DNA from: Clostridiaceae bacterium
GTDB lineage: Bacteria > Bacillota > Clostridia > DSM-8532
Assembly (NCBI GenBank): GCA_012839205.1
Contig: DUNT01000105.1
Location: 1-40,970, forward strand
Direction: 5' to 3'
Length of the DNA stretch: 40,970 nt
Part shown: positions 24,828 to 32,594 of the stretch, one piece after another
Layout: every line of letters starts with the position of its first letter
Position numbering within the stretch: the first letter of the stretch is position 1
The notes under the pieces: generated by a model
Database searches by the model: none
Told to the model about the DNA's origin: nothing
What the model saw: the letters and a program-made list of their open reading frames with translations, nothing else
Position numbers and translations under genes: made by a program

Positions 24828-27653
24828 ATGAAGAAAGTAACAAGATTTTGGGCTATCCTCTGTTGCATTGCGATGATCATCCAGATGTTTACAATTGTTC
24901 CCGCAGTCGCCGCATCCGAGTCGGCAGAGGTTACCTATGAACTGTCCACCACAGTTGAAGCGGGCGAGAAGTACATAATCGTTTCCAATGGTTATGCATT
25001 AACAAATAAAGTTGCCGATGTCCCCTCTGCCAACGGCGGTGTTTCGCTGGCATCTACCGCCATTACCGTGACCGACGGCAAAATAACCTCTGAAGTCGCC
25101 GATGATATGATCTGGGACTTCGCTGAAGGGGCATCGGAGTTGGCCGGTCCCTACACTACAGGTTTCTTTATTACCAACGGTGACAGTAAGTACCTTTCCC
25201 GCGCCTCCAGCGGTGGAACGGGTGTTGCTCCTTTGAATACCTCCACCTATGATGCCACGAATGTTGCGTCAAAGCCCCATTATTGCTACTGGGCTTTCGA
25301 GGACATAAACGATGACGGCACCATCAAGAGCATGTTCCTGTTTAGTTCCAACTCCAGTGACTATGTATTTTTCCTGCGTGGTGCCGAAGCTGGCTTCGAC
25401 GCCCCTGGTGTTTCGCAGTCGAATATGGAATCCTCTCTGGCCAACTATCCAGTACAGCTCTACAAGGTGACGGAAGTAGGCGACCCAGACCCCATTGATC
25501 CTCCCCCTGTCACCACTTATGAACTGTCCACCACAGTTGAAGCGGGCGAGAAGTACATAATTGTCTCCAATGGTTATTCATTGACTAATAAAGTTGCCGA
25601 TGTCCCCACTGCCAACGGCGGTGTTTCACTGGCTTCAACCCTTGTAACCGTGTCCGACGGCAAGATAACTTCCGAAGTAACCGATGATATGATATGGGAC
25701 TTCGCTGAAGGGACCTCGGAGTTGGCCGGTCCCTATACTACAGGCTTCTTTATTACCAACGGTGACAGCAAGTACCTTTCCCGGGCCTCCAGCGGTGGAA
25801 CGGGTGTTGCTCCTTTGAATACTTCCACCTATGACGCCACCAACGTTGCATCAAAGCCCCATTATTGCTATTGGGCTTTTGAGGATATAAACGATGATGG
25901 CACCATCAAGAGCATGTTCCTGTTCAGTTCTGACCCCAGTGACTATGTGTTTTTCCTGCGCGGTGCCGAAGCCGGCTTTGACTGCCCAGGTGTTTCACAG
26001 TCGAATATGGAATCCTCTCTGGCAAACTATCCGGTACAGCTGTATAAGGCAACAGAAGCAAGTGATCCAGGCGATCCTGGAGATCCAGGTGATCCCGTGG
26101 TACGTCACGAGCTGCTCTTTATGTCCGATACACACTCAGACCTTACCGGCAGTGTGCCTAATTTTACTAACCTTCGCGCTATTCTGCCGCTACTGAAGGC
26201 AGAAAACATCAATCCGGAGGTGATTTCCTTCGGTGGCGACTATCTCTATGACGACATGGCTTACCTTGTCAACTGGGAGGAGGTCTACTCTATACTGACT
26301 GGTGTCCTCTCAACAACTTATCCCGACGCTGAATATGCCTTTACGACAGGTAACCATGATAAGGAAACTAACGGCGGTATAAGCGATGAGGAATTCAAGC
26401 GTATATTTGGATTTGACCGCGTCGGCGTCAGCTATGTTGGTGACGAGTATGAGATTTTCCATATCGGCGCGCAGGGTAACACCAGCGGCGTTGACAAGGA
26501 ATTGTTCTATGAGGACGACATACAAGCCCTTGACACCTATCTGGCCGGAAAGGTCGGCTCAGGAAAGGTAATCTTCATCCAGACCCATTGGCCTTTACAC
26601 CGTGCCTACAACTGGCAGTGGCGCAACATAGAAAATGCCGACTTGATGATTGATACTATTAACAAATACGGCGACAATCTCGACATTGTGTTCTTGTGGG
26701 GACACAACCACTATACAGATACCAATCGTCACACCATCAAGCAGCGTGGCGACTCAATCCTCTATGCCGAAGAACAATACAAGACCATCAACTTCACCTA
26801 TGCCAATGTTGGCTGTATGAACGATTTTTACCCCACCCAAAAACCTTATAAAGAAACCACCGTTGGCCCGGCTGTCTGCCTGTCGGTTAACATCCTCAAC
26901 GACAAGCTGGTGTTCACCTATAACCGTCTGACAGATGGAAATACGGACAACCCGGTTCTTACCCACGACGCTAATATCACAATATCCGGGACTCTCTATA
27001 CCAACCCAGCCGTTGTCGAGATCCCATTGCTGAATCCTTTTGGCGACGACGAGCCTTCTGATGAATCAACCGTCTTCATAGAGGGTAGCCAACAAGTAAA
27101 ATCCGGAGAGAAATTCACATTGAATGTTATACTCAATAATTTTACCGAAGGTATATATGCCGGAGATATTATCCTAAAATACGATGACAGCCTTTTTGAG
27201 CTTAAGACTTACCATGAGACAGGTGATCTGGTTAATATTATAAATACTAAACAAGAACAGCCAGGAAGTATCAGGGTAATTCTTGCAACTGAAGGGACAG
27301 CGATAAACGAGGGCAGAGTTCCGCTTTTCACTATTGATTTTATAGCCAAGGATACCGCTGCCGGTGAGTCGGGTTCCTTTACAATTACAAAAGCAGACTT
27401 CGGTATAATGCCGGGTGGACTGGTATATTCAGCCTCGGGTACAGGTATAGATATACTTGTTGAAGCATCATGGGAAGCTGGAGATGTAAATAAAGACGGT
27501 GTTATAAACATTGGAGACCTTGCAATTTGTGCATACTACTATATGGTCAGTGAAGGAGATCCCAACTGGAGTCTTGCAAAATCATCAGATGTCAATAATG
27601 ATGGGATTATTAATATTATTGACCTTTCATTTATTGCACAACTAGTGTTATAA
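24828..27653 (+). CDS. Secreted calcineurin-like phosphoesterase with twin N-terminal repeats, cohesin and dockerin
   Basis: A 941-residue secreted protein. In order: signal peptide (1-30, FWAILCCIAMIIQMFTIVPAVAA); two nearly identical ~180-residue modules of unknown fold (about 35-216 and 229-410); a Gly-Asp-Pro linker; a metallophosphoesterase (about 425-720) with FMSDTHSD, SFGGDYLYDD, TTGNHDKE, IQTHWPLH and LWGHNHYTD supplying the two-metal ligands; a cohesin-like domain (about 746-878, VFIEGSQQVKSGEKFTLNV... YAGDIILKYDDSLFEL); and a dockerin (883-941) with two EF-hand-like loops, DVNKDGVINIGDLA and DVNNDGIINIIDLS. ATG 24828 is used; a GTG at 24819 overlaps the AAAGGGTG ribosome site. Codons up to about 27050 are visibly GC-richer than the rest. 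Probably cell-surface or cellulosome-linked; substrate unknown. Confidence 0.9.
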   Translation: MKKVTRFWAILCCIAMIIQMFTIVPAVAASESAEVTYELSTTVEAGEKYIIVSNGYALTNKVADVPSANGGVSLASTAITVTDGKITSEVADDMIWDFAEGASELAGPYTTGFFITNGDSKYLSRASSGGTGVAPLNTSTYDATNVASKPHYCYWAFEDINDDGTIKSMFLFSSNSSDYVFFLRGAEAGFDAPGVSQSNMESSLANYPVQLYKVTEVGDPDPIDPPPVTTYELSTTVEAGEKYIIVSNGYSLTNKVADVPTANGGVSLASTLVTVSDGKITSEVTDDMIWDFAEGTSELAGPYTTGFFITNGDSKYLSRASSGGTGVAPLNTSTYDATNVASKPHYCYWAFEDINDDGTIKSMFLFSSDPSDYVFFLRGAEAGFDCPGVSQSNMESSLANYPVQLYKATEASDPGDPGDPGDPVVRHELLFMSDTHSDLTGSVPNFTNLRAILPLLKAENINPEVISFGGDYLYDDMAYLVNWEEVYSILTGVLSTTYPDAEYAFTTGNHDKETNGGISDEEFKRIFGFDRVGVSYVGDEYEIFHIGAQGNTSGVDKELFYEDDIQALDTYLAGKVGSGKVIFIQTHWPLHRAYNWQWRNIENADLMIDTINKYGDNLDIVFLWGHNHYTDTNRHTIKQRGDSILYAEEQYKTINFTYANVGCMNDFYPTQKPYKETTVGPAVCLSVNILNDKLVFTYNRLTDGNTDNPVLTHDANITISGTLYTNPAVVEIPLLNPFGDDEPSDESTVFIEGSQQVKSGEKFTLNVILNNFTEGIYAGDIILKYDDSLFELKTYHETGDLVNIINTKQEQPGSIRVILATEGTAINEGRVPLFTIDFIAKDTAAGESGSFTITKADFGIMPGGLVYSASGTGIDILVEASWEAGDVNKDGVINIGDLAICAYYYMVSEGDPNWSLAKSSDVNNDGIINIIDLSFIAQLVL
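24934..25476 (+). repeat. Intragenic direct repeat, module 1
   Basis: Encodes TYELSTTVEAGEKYIIVSNG ... QLYKVTE. It is repeated at 25514-26056 (offset about 580 bases) with only scattered, mostly synonymous differences. Confidence 0.9.
25514..26056 (+). repeat. Intragenic direct repeat, module 2
   Basis: Second copy of the module, starting TYELSTTVEAGEKYIIVSNG and ending QLYKATE. The high identity implies a recent tandem duplication or continuing gene conversion. Confidence 0.9.
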
Positions 27654-27691
27654 CAGAGCTATTACTCTTTCTGATGAAATAGCTGTATATT

Positions 27692-27733
27692 TCTGGCAGA
27701 TGATCGTTCAGATTATCTGCCAGATTCATTTTA
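27692..27733 (+). terminator. Terminator after the phosphoesterase gene
   Basis: Stem TCTGGCAGAT/ATCTGCCAGA with a 13-base loop, then TTCATTTTA. The same hairpin, with two loop changes, follows the second cohesin-dockerin gene, so it was part of the duplicated unit. Confidence 0.75.
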
Positions 27734-27769
27734 GTATAGAGCAGTCCCATGTCGCACCCTGTCACAGTT

Positions 27770-27799
27770 TGTTGGGAAATAAAAGAATATTTCCCAACA
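27770..27799 (+). other. Strong hairpin upstream of the decayed membrane gene
   Basis: Perfect 11-bp stem TGTTGGGAAAT/ATTTCCCAACA with an 8-base loop and no T-run. Its function is unclear. Confidence 0.4.
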
Positions 27800-27814
27800 G
27801 AATTATATTTAGCT

Positions 27815-28058
27815 CAAAAATTTATAAACTTGCTAATATAGCCAGGACCACCCCATTCATACTTATTTGCTTATTTACCTATTTTATTTTTTATATATAC
27901 TGTTATTGTTATTTTGTTTTTGGGTACTATTTAGCTCGAAGGACTCTTTGCATTAGTAATAGTAAACCTTTAATGGAGGTGGTTGATTGTTTTAATATAG
28001 TTCAAGACTACATAAACATGTGATTAAAGCCGCTCATGCTGCTTGTTGTTTAAAAGAA
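27815..28058 (+). pseudogene. Decayed copy of the 7.3 kb membrane protein gene (N-terminal part)
   Basis: A translated stretch, LANIARTTPFILICLFTYFI, aligns with SAIIAKTFPFMLIRLLAYLV at the start of the membrane protein at 7328. Farther on, GTTCAAGACTACATAAAC and ATTAAAGCCGCTCATGC correspond to its VRDYINYMIKAAHVA segment, now out of frame with a TGA. Nucleotide similarity is visible over about 230 bases. The start codon, frame and all later segments are gone. It lies between the two related cohesin-dockerin genes. Confidence 0.7.
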
Positions 28059-28100
28059 TTGTATTGAAGTTATACAAGTCATTAAGATTTGATAATTATA

Positions 28101-28116
28101 GCGGATAAATATCTGC
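28101..28116 (+). repeat. Leader hairpin, copy 2
   Basis: GCGGAT-AAAT-ATCTGC, 41 bases before the second cohesin-dockerin gene. It is the counterpart of 24771-24786 with a pairing-preserving change. Confidence 0.55.
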
Positions 28117-28157
28117 TGTTTATTATAACCATATTACATCTAGAAAGGACGAACAAA

Positions 28158-28976
28158 ATGAAGAAAGTATCAAGAATCTGGGCTATCCTATGTTGTATCA
28201 CGATGATACTCCAAATGTTCACAGTCGTTTCGACAGTCTACGCTTCCGAATCGACCGAAGTTACCTATGACCTGACCACTAAAGTTGCCGACGTATCCAC
28301 TGCCTACGGAGATGTTTCGTTGGCCTCTACTGCCGTCACCGAGATTACATTGCAGAATTCTTATAGCAACGACGAGCCCTCAGATGACTCAACTGTCTTT
28401 ATTGAGGGTACTCAAAAAGTAGAACCCGGAGAAGAATTCACATTGAATGTTATACTCAATAACTTTACCGAAGGTATATATGCCGGAGATATTATCCTAA
28501 ACTATGATGATAGCCTTTTTGAATTTAAATCTTATGAACCAATAGGCGATCCGGATAAGTTTTTCTATATAAAACATGATCAGCCTGGAATTGTCAGGAT
28601 AATTTTTGCGACTGAAGGGATAGCGATTAACTCAGGCAGGGCTCCACTTTTTAATCTTAATTTTATATCGAAGGACACCGTTGCCGGTGAGTTGGGTTCC
28701 TTTACCATTGCAAAATCAGACTTCGGTATTATGCCGGGTAGCCTGGTATATTCAGCTTCAGGTACAGGTATTGATATACTTGTTGAAGAATCATGGAATG
28801 CCGGAGATGTTAACAATGACGGTGTGATAAACACTGGAGACCTTGCTATTTGTACATATTACTATCAAGTAAGTGAAGGAGATTTGAATTGGAGTCTTGC
28901 AAAGTCATCGGATGTCAATAATGATGGGATTATTAATATTGTTGACCTTTCATTTATTGCACAACTAGTGGTCTAA
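28158..28976 (+). CDS. Secreted cohesin-dockerin protein, internally deleted paralogue
   Basis: A 272-residue secreted protein. Signal peptide (1-30, KKVSRIWAILCCITMILQMF), then a 45-residue remnant of the N-terminal module of the phosphoesterase (TYDLTTKVADVSTAYGDVSL), then a cohesin-like domain (about 77-209, TVFIEGTQKVEPGEEFTLNV) and a dockerin (213-272) with DVNNDGVINTGDLA and DVNNDGIINIVDLS. Alignment with the 941-residue neighbour shows it lost one block inside module 1 and a second block running through module 2 and the phosphoesterase, keeping the junction NDEPSDDSTVF. The reading frame survived both deletions. ATG 28158 has AAAGGA 8 bases upstream; the frame extends upstream without a ribosome site. 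It may act as a small self-linking adaptor or be a relic. Confidence 0.88.
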   Translation: MKKVSRIWAILCCITMILQMFTVVSTVYASESTEVTYDLTTKVADVSTAYGDVSLASTAVTEITLQNSYSNDEPSDDSTVFIEGTQKVEPGEEFTLNVILNNFTEGIYAGDIILNYDDSLFEFKSYEPIGDPDKFFYIKHDQPGIVRIIFATEGIAINSGRAPLFNLNFISKDTVAGELGSFTIAKSDFGIMPGSLVYSASGTGIDILVEESWNAGDVNNDGVINTGDLAICTYYYQVSEGDLNWSLAKSSDVNNDGIINIVDLSFIAQLVV

Positions 28977-29055
28977 TTGAGCTATTGTGCTTTCTCGTGC
29001 TGAGGGTTCTGCGTTAATAGTTGGAGTAGTACAAAGTAAATAGAATATCATTAAT

Positions 29056-29097
29056 AAACTGGCAGATGGTCGTTTAGATTATCTGCCAGTTTTATTT
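29056..29097 (+). terminator. Terminator after the second cohesin-dockerin gene
   Basis: Stem AAACTGGCAGAT/ATCTGCCAGTTT with a 13-base loop followed by TATTT. It is homologous to the hairpin at 27692. Confidence 0.8.
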
Positions 29098-29189
29098 AAG
29101 ATCGAATATCATTTTTGTCCTCAAACCGTAATTTCTATCTGAAAAGCCTCTGGTATAATCCGGATTTTAACAGGTTCATATACTGTTAA

Positions 29190-29966
29190 TCATACTTCAT
29201 AATGCCAGCCGTAATCTTCGGTATAAATCATAAGTTTGCTCATTCCACCGTCAACTACAATATTATGACCGTTTATAAAGCTGTTGTCTTCATTGCACAA
29301 AAAGAATACAGTTCTTACAATATCCATAGGATGACCGACCCGTCCTGACAGATGTTGCTTCTTATCAGCATCCGAATAATCGGGGATATAGTTTTTATCA
29401 TAAGTGCTTCCAGTATCAATCCAACCTGGTGAAATTGAATTTACACGAATTTTACCTGCAAGGCTCACTGCCAGTGCATGAGTTAAGGCTGTTATGCCGC
29501 CTTTAGCAGCCGTGTAGCTTTCTGTATCCTTTTGAGACTGAAAAGCACGGGTTGATGAAATATTAACTACTGCCCCACCCTTATTGAAATAAGGCAAAAA
29601 TAGCTTTGTAAGCATATAGGGGGCTGTAATTCCAACCCGAAGAACTTCATTGAAATCCTCATACCCGCAATCGGACATTATACCTTTTTTACTGATCATT
29701 GCATTATTGATAAGATAATCAATATTTCCATAGTGTTCGATAACCTTCTTGGTAAAGTCTATAAGCGTTTTCTCCTTAGCAAGATCACCAAAGAAAAACA
29801 GAGCCTCGCCTCCATCTTCCAATATTTCGGCTTTTGTTTCCTCTCCAGCCGCCAGGTTCATATCTATGAAGGCTACTCTGGCGCCTTCTTTAGCAAACTG
29901 TTGTGTTATACACTTCCCTATTCCCAAGGCTCCGCCTGTAATTACTGCTACTTTATTTCTGAACAT
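29190..29966 (-). CDS. Short-chain dehydrogenase/reductase
   Basis: Classical SDR of 258 residues. The Rossmann nucleotide motif is TGGALGIG, FIDMN suggests NAD(H) preference, NNAMI follows strand 4, and the catalytic Ser (VVNISSTRA) and YxxxK (YTAAK) are in place, ending with the family's INGHNIVVDGGMS. The ATG at 29966 has GGAAGG 7 bases away; an upstream TTG overlaps that site. Substrate cannot be told; SDRs of this form often act on sugars, polyols or 3-oxoacyl groups. It is a single gene with its own leader. Confidence 0.9.
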   Translation of the reverse strand: MFRNKVAVITGGALGIGKCITQQFAKEGARVAFIDMNLAAGEETKAEILEDGGEALFFFGDLAKEKTLIDFTKKVIEHYGNIDYLINNAMISKKGIMSDCGYEDFNEVLRVGITAPYMLTKLFLPYFNKGGAVVNISSTRAFQSQKDTESYTAAKGGITALTHALAVSLAGKIRVNSISPGWIDTGSTYDKNYIPDYSDADKKQHLSGRVGHPMDIVRTVFFLCNEDNSFINGHNIVVDGGMSKLMIYTEDYGWHYEV

Positions 29967-30205
29967 TTTATTACCTTCCTTATACAATTAATTTAAACAT
30001 ATCTATCGGGAATATATCACAGTTAATCCATTGTCTTTAGGTTTTATGTTTTGTCATCATCACTTTATGTCAATTGCGCTATGCAATGTCTAAATAAACA
30101 TTACCTCAGCTTTGAATAAATAAACATCAATCTGCAATATCAAAATAAGCAATAGGTATAAATGATTCAAAATCTTTATAAATCGGGTTTATTAAGAAAA
30201 ACTTT

Positions 30206-30259
30206 ATGTTAACTCAGGATAATATTTGGTTGACAATAGTATTGCTTTTCGTTTATACT
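30206..30259 (+). promoter_or_regulatory. bioY promoter overlapped by a probable BirA operator
   Basis: TTGACA (30230-30235) and TATACT (30254-30259) are 18 bases apart. ATGTTAAC (30206-30213), then 15 bases, then GTTGACAAT (30229-30237) form an inverted repeat of BirA-box type, whose right half contains the -35 box. Binding of biotinyl-BirA would block RNA polymerase when biotin is plentiful. Confidence 0.65.
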
Positions 30260-30311
30260 TCCATATGAGCTATTTAATTAACTTTAATTATAACGAATTA
30301 AGGAGAATACT

Positions 30312-30860
30312 ATGGTAAAAAAACCTACTGTTTATCAAATAACGATAATTGGGTTGATGGCAGCAGTACTTTGTATACTGGGCCCTTTAGCAATACCTGT
30401 CGGTTTAGTGCCTGTTTCTTTCACTAATCTGGCAATCTTTTTTACAATTTACATACTTGGTACAAAAAAAGCTGTAATGAGTCTTTTAATATATCTTTTA
30501 ATTGGTTTGGCGGGAGCTCCGGTTTTTTCGGGTTTTTCAGGTGGAGCTTCAAAAATATTAGGACCAACGGGAGGATACATTATTGGTTTTATATTTATGA
30601 CATTAATCTCTGGGGTTTTTATTGACAGATTTATTAATAGGTGGTACATATGCGTTCTGGGTATGATACTGGGGACAATTGTATGTTATGCATTTGGTAC
30701 TATATGGTTATCATACCAAGCCGACATGGTAGTATTTGCTGCTATTGGTGTCGGCGTTGTTCCATTTATTCCGGGTGATATTATAAAAATTTTATTTATT
30801 GCCATAACGGGCCCCAAGATCCGGAAAAGACTTATTAGGAGCAATTTATTTATCAACTAA
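30312..30860 (+). CDS. bioY: Biotin transporter substrate-binding subunit BioY
   Basis: S component of an ECF-type biotin importer, 182 residues with about six membrane segments. Family marks are the N-terminal ITIIGLMAAVLCILGPLAIPVGLVPVSF, GAPVFSGFSGGASKILGPTGGYIIGF and a final GVVPFIPGDIIKILFI. The start follows AAGGAG. No BioM/N (EcfA/T) genes are present, so it probably uses a shared energising module. The BirA-type operator upstream supports the assignment. Confidence 0.96.
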   Translation: MVKKPTVYQITIIGLMAAVLCILGPLAIPVGLVPVSFTNLAIFFTIYILGTKKAVMSLLIYLLIGLAGAPVFSGFSGGASKILGPTGGYIIGFIFMTLISGVFIDRFINRWYICVLGMILGTIVCYAFGTIWLSYQADMVVFAAIGVGVVPFIPGDIIKILFIAITGPKIRKRLIRSNLFIN

Positions 30861-30965
30861 TGCAAATGAACCCAGCAGTATAAGCGGAATCATATATGTA
30901 AGTCCACGTCTTATTGATACCAGTACTTTTCTGTTCCCGACATTTTCGTTTAATCCAGAAAGAAG
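30846..30965 (-). pseudogene. Fragment resembling the N-terminus of a PTS EIIC-type membrane protein
   Basis: Antisense to the 3' end of bioY and beyond, a short frame encodes RKVLVSIRRGLTYMIPLILLGSFALV before a stop. This resembles the first transmembrane segment of cellobiose-type PTS EIIC domains, including those fused to EAL domains. Nothing downstream continues it, and upstream residues look random. It is most likely a leftover of a deleted gene whose 5' end abuts bioY. Confidence 0.45.
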
Positions 30966-31063
30966 GCCCGGCAAATTATTCATACCAATCAGTCCCCCCC
31001 ATGACGGTACTAATAAATCTATACCAATCGGGTGACTGTTTAAACATCCCAAAATAAAATACT

Positions 31064-31106
31064 GCCCTGCGGATAATACACAGGGCGTTAAATGTTTTTC
31101 TTTTTA
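31064..31106 (+). terminator. Terminator downstream of bioY
   Basis: Stem GCCCTG/CAGGGC with an 11-base loop followed by GTTAAATGTTTTTCTTTTT. It lies 200 bases past bioY, after the PTS-like fragment. Confidence 0.55.
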
Positions 31107-31131
31107 GTAAACAGGTTTTGTATGAGATAAT

Positions 31132-32412
31132 TTAAAGCACTTTAACAACATCATATACCGAATTCAACACCAGCCAATTTTGCGGGAAGTAACGGTTTAT
31201 TGTCCAATAGCTGATTCCCCCTAATCTGAACTCGTTTGCCAGTGTGAGTTTGGCAAGGATACTCCGGGCATCTTCAAACCAAACCTCATGCTGTCTTCCA
31301 TTTGAGTCATAATACCTGAAAAACGGTGCTTGAGCAATAGGATCGAAACTAATCCATGCCCCCACTTCATAAGCTAAATTAACTGCACCTACATTAGAAA
31401 TTGTTTGAGCAGCGGTTCCTTCTTCAAAAGGCAGAGTCCAATTGTACCCATAATTTGGTATGCCCATAAATATTTTCTGACGGGGAATTGCAGTCACTGC
31501 ATAATTAAGAACTCTGCGAACCTCATTAATCGGGGCCACAGCCATGGGAGGGCTATAGGTGTATCCCCATTCATAAGTCATGAGTATAACATGGTCAGCA
31601 AGCTCTCCATGAACGGGATAGTCGTGAGCCTCATACAACAACCCTTCCTGATCGGCAGATATCTTTGGCGCAAGTGCGGTTGTTATACTGTATCCTAAAG
31701 GTCGTAATCTTGCTACAACTCTTCTGAGAAAATTATTGTAATTTTCCCTGTCATTTGGATAAATGTATTCAAAATCTATATCAAGGCCGCTGTAGTTTTT
31801 TTCCTCCAATATACGTACAATATTATCCAGAAGAGTATCCTGAATTGTAGTGCTTCTTAGTATTGTGCTTGCTAAATCACTGTCAAAGCCGCCTTCATCA
31901 CCAATGTTTGTAATTACCATTAAAGGAGCTACTCTGAAGGAACGGGCTGCCTGTATAAGAGGCAAATCATCTATAGTGTCCAGACTCCCGTCTGCATTTA
32001 CCTGGTAACTGAATATGCTTAAGTATGTCAGATTCGGCAGTGTTTTTCTAAGTACTTCCATATCTATATTTGGAAAAGCATAGCCATTAACTTGTATAGG
32101 TCCGAACTTTATATCTCTGGGGGGTATTGTTATAACCTGCCCTATTTGCAGAACTGCAGGATTTGTAATTTGTGGGTTGGCGTTAATGATGTCATTTATA
32201 CGTACCTGATACTGCATAGCAATAAGATACAGAGACTCTCCTCTTCTTACAACATGTTGCCTGTTTCCCTGAAGAATAACCAGTGTCTGTCCTACTACAA
32301 GTTGATTAGGGTTCTCAAGTTCATTATCGGAAACTATTTTTTGCCATGGTACACCATACTGAGTTGCAATCGAATAAACACTTTCGCCAGGTTTAACTAC
32401 ATGAATTTCCAT
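31132..32412 (-). CDS. LysM-GH18 glycosidase, SleL/YaaH-like
   Basis: A 426-residue protein with two LysM modules (about 2-47 and 52-98; HVVKPGESVYSIATQYGV and HVVRRGESLYLIAMQYQV) and a GH18 catalytic barrel (about 105-426). The catalytic motif YSGLDIDFEY carries the acid Glu215. This architecture matches spore-cortex N-acetylglucosaminidases SleL/YaaH, which are made in the mother cell and bound to the spore by LysM, without a signal peptide, as here. ATG 32412 has GGAG 9 bases upstream; an upstream TTG overlaps it. A role in cortex breakdown at germination is likely but not proven. Confidence 0.9.
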   Translation of the reverse strand: MEIHVVKPGESVYSIATQYGVPWQKIVSDNELENPNQLVVGQTLVILQGNRQHVVRRGESLYLIAMQYQVRINDIINANPQITNPAVLQIGQVITIPPRDIKFGPIQVNGYAFPNIDMEVLRKTLPNLTYLSIFSYQVNADGSLDTIDDLPLIQAARSFRVAPLMVITNIGDEGGFDSDLASTILRSTTIQDTLLDNIVRILEEKNYSGLDIDFEYIYPNDRENYNNFLRRVVARLRPLGYSITTALAPKISADQEGLLYEAHDYPVHGELADHVILMTYEWGYTYSPPMAVAPINEVRRVLNYAVTAIPRQKIFMGIPNYGYNWTLPFEEGTAAQTISNVGAVNLAYEVGAWISFDPIAQAPFFRYYDSNGRQHEVWFEDARSILAKLTLANEFRLGGISYWTINRYFPQNWLVLNSVYDVVKVL

Positions 32413-32594
32413 GGTCTCACACTCCAAACTGATATATTTTTAGCATATGCGGTTTGCAGAACTTTTGTTTCAGTATGTGTAACATCAGATTATTATTAAT
32501 AATTAAAACATATCGATTGTATTGATGATTATAAAATTTATAGATTTTTACATTTAAATAGTGTAAACTAAATTATCAAAGGAGTGTGTTTTTT

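Noticed and set aside
27700-28023. 107-residue ORF between the two cohesin-dockerin genes as a real gene
   Set aside because: It has no ribosome site, begins in the terminator hairpin, and its second half is the decayed membrane-gene copy.
28089-28157. Upstream extension of the second cohesin-dockerin protein
   Set aside because: The frame is open but includes the leader hairpin and lacks a ribosome site; the downstream ATG with AAAGGA gives a proper signal peptide.
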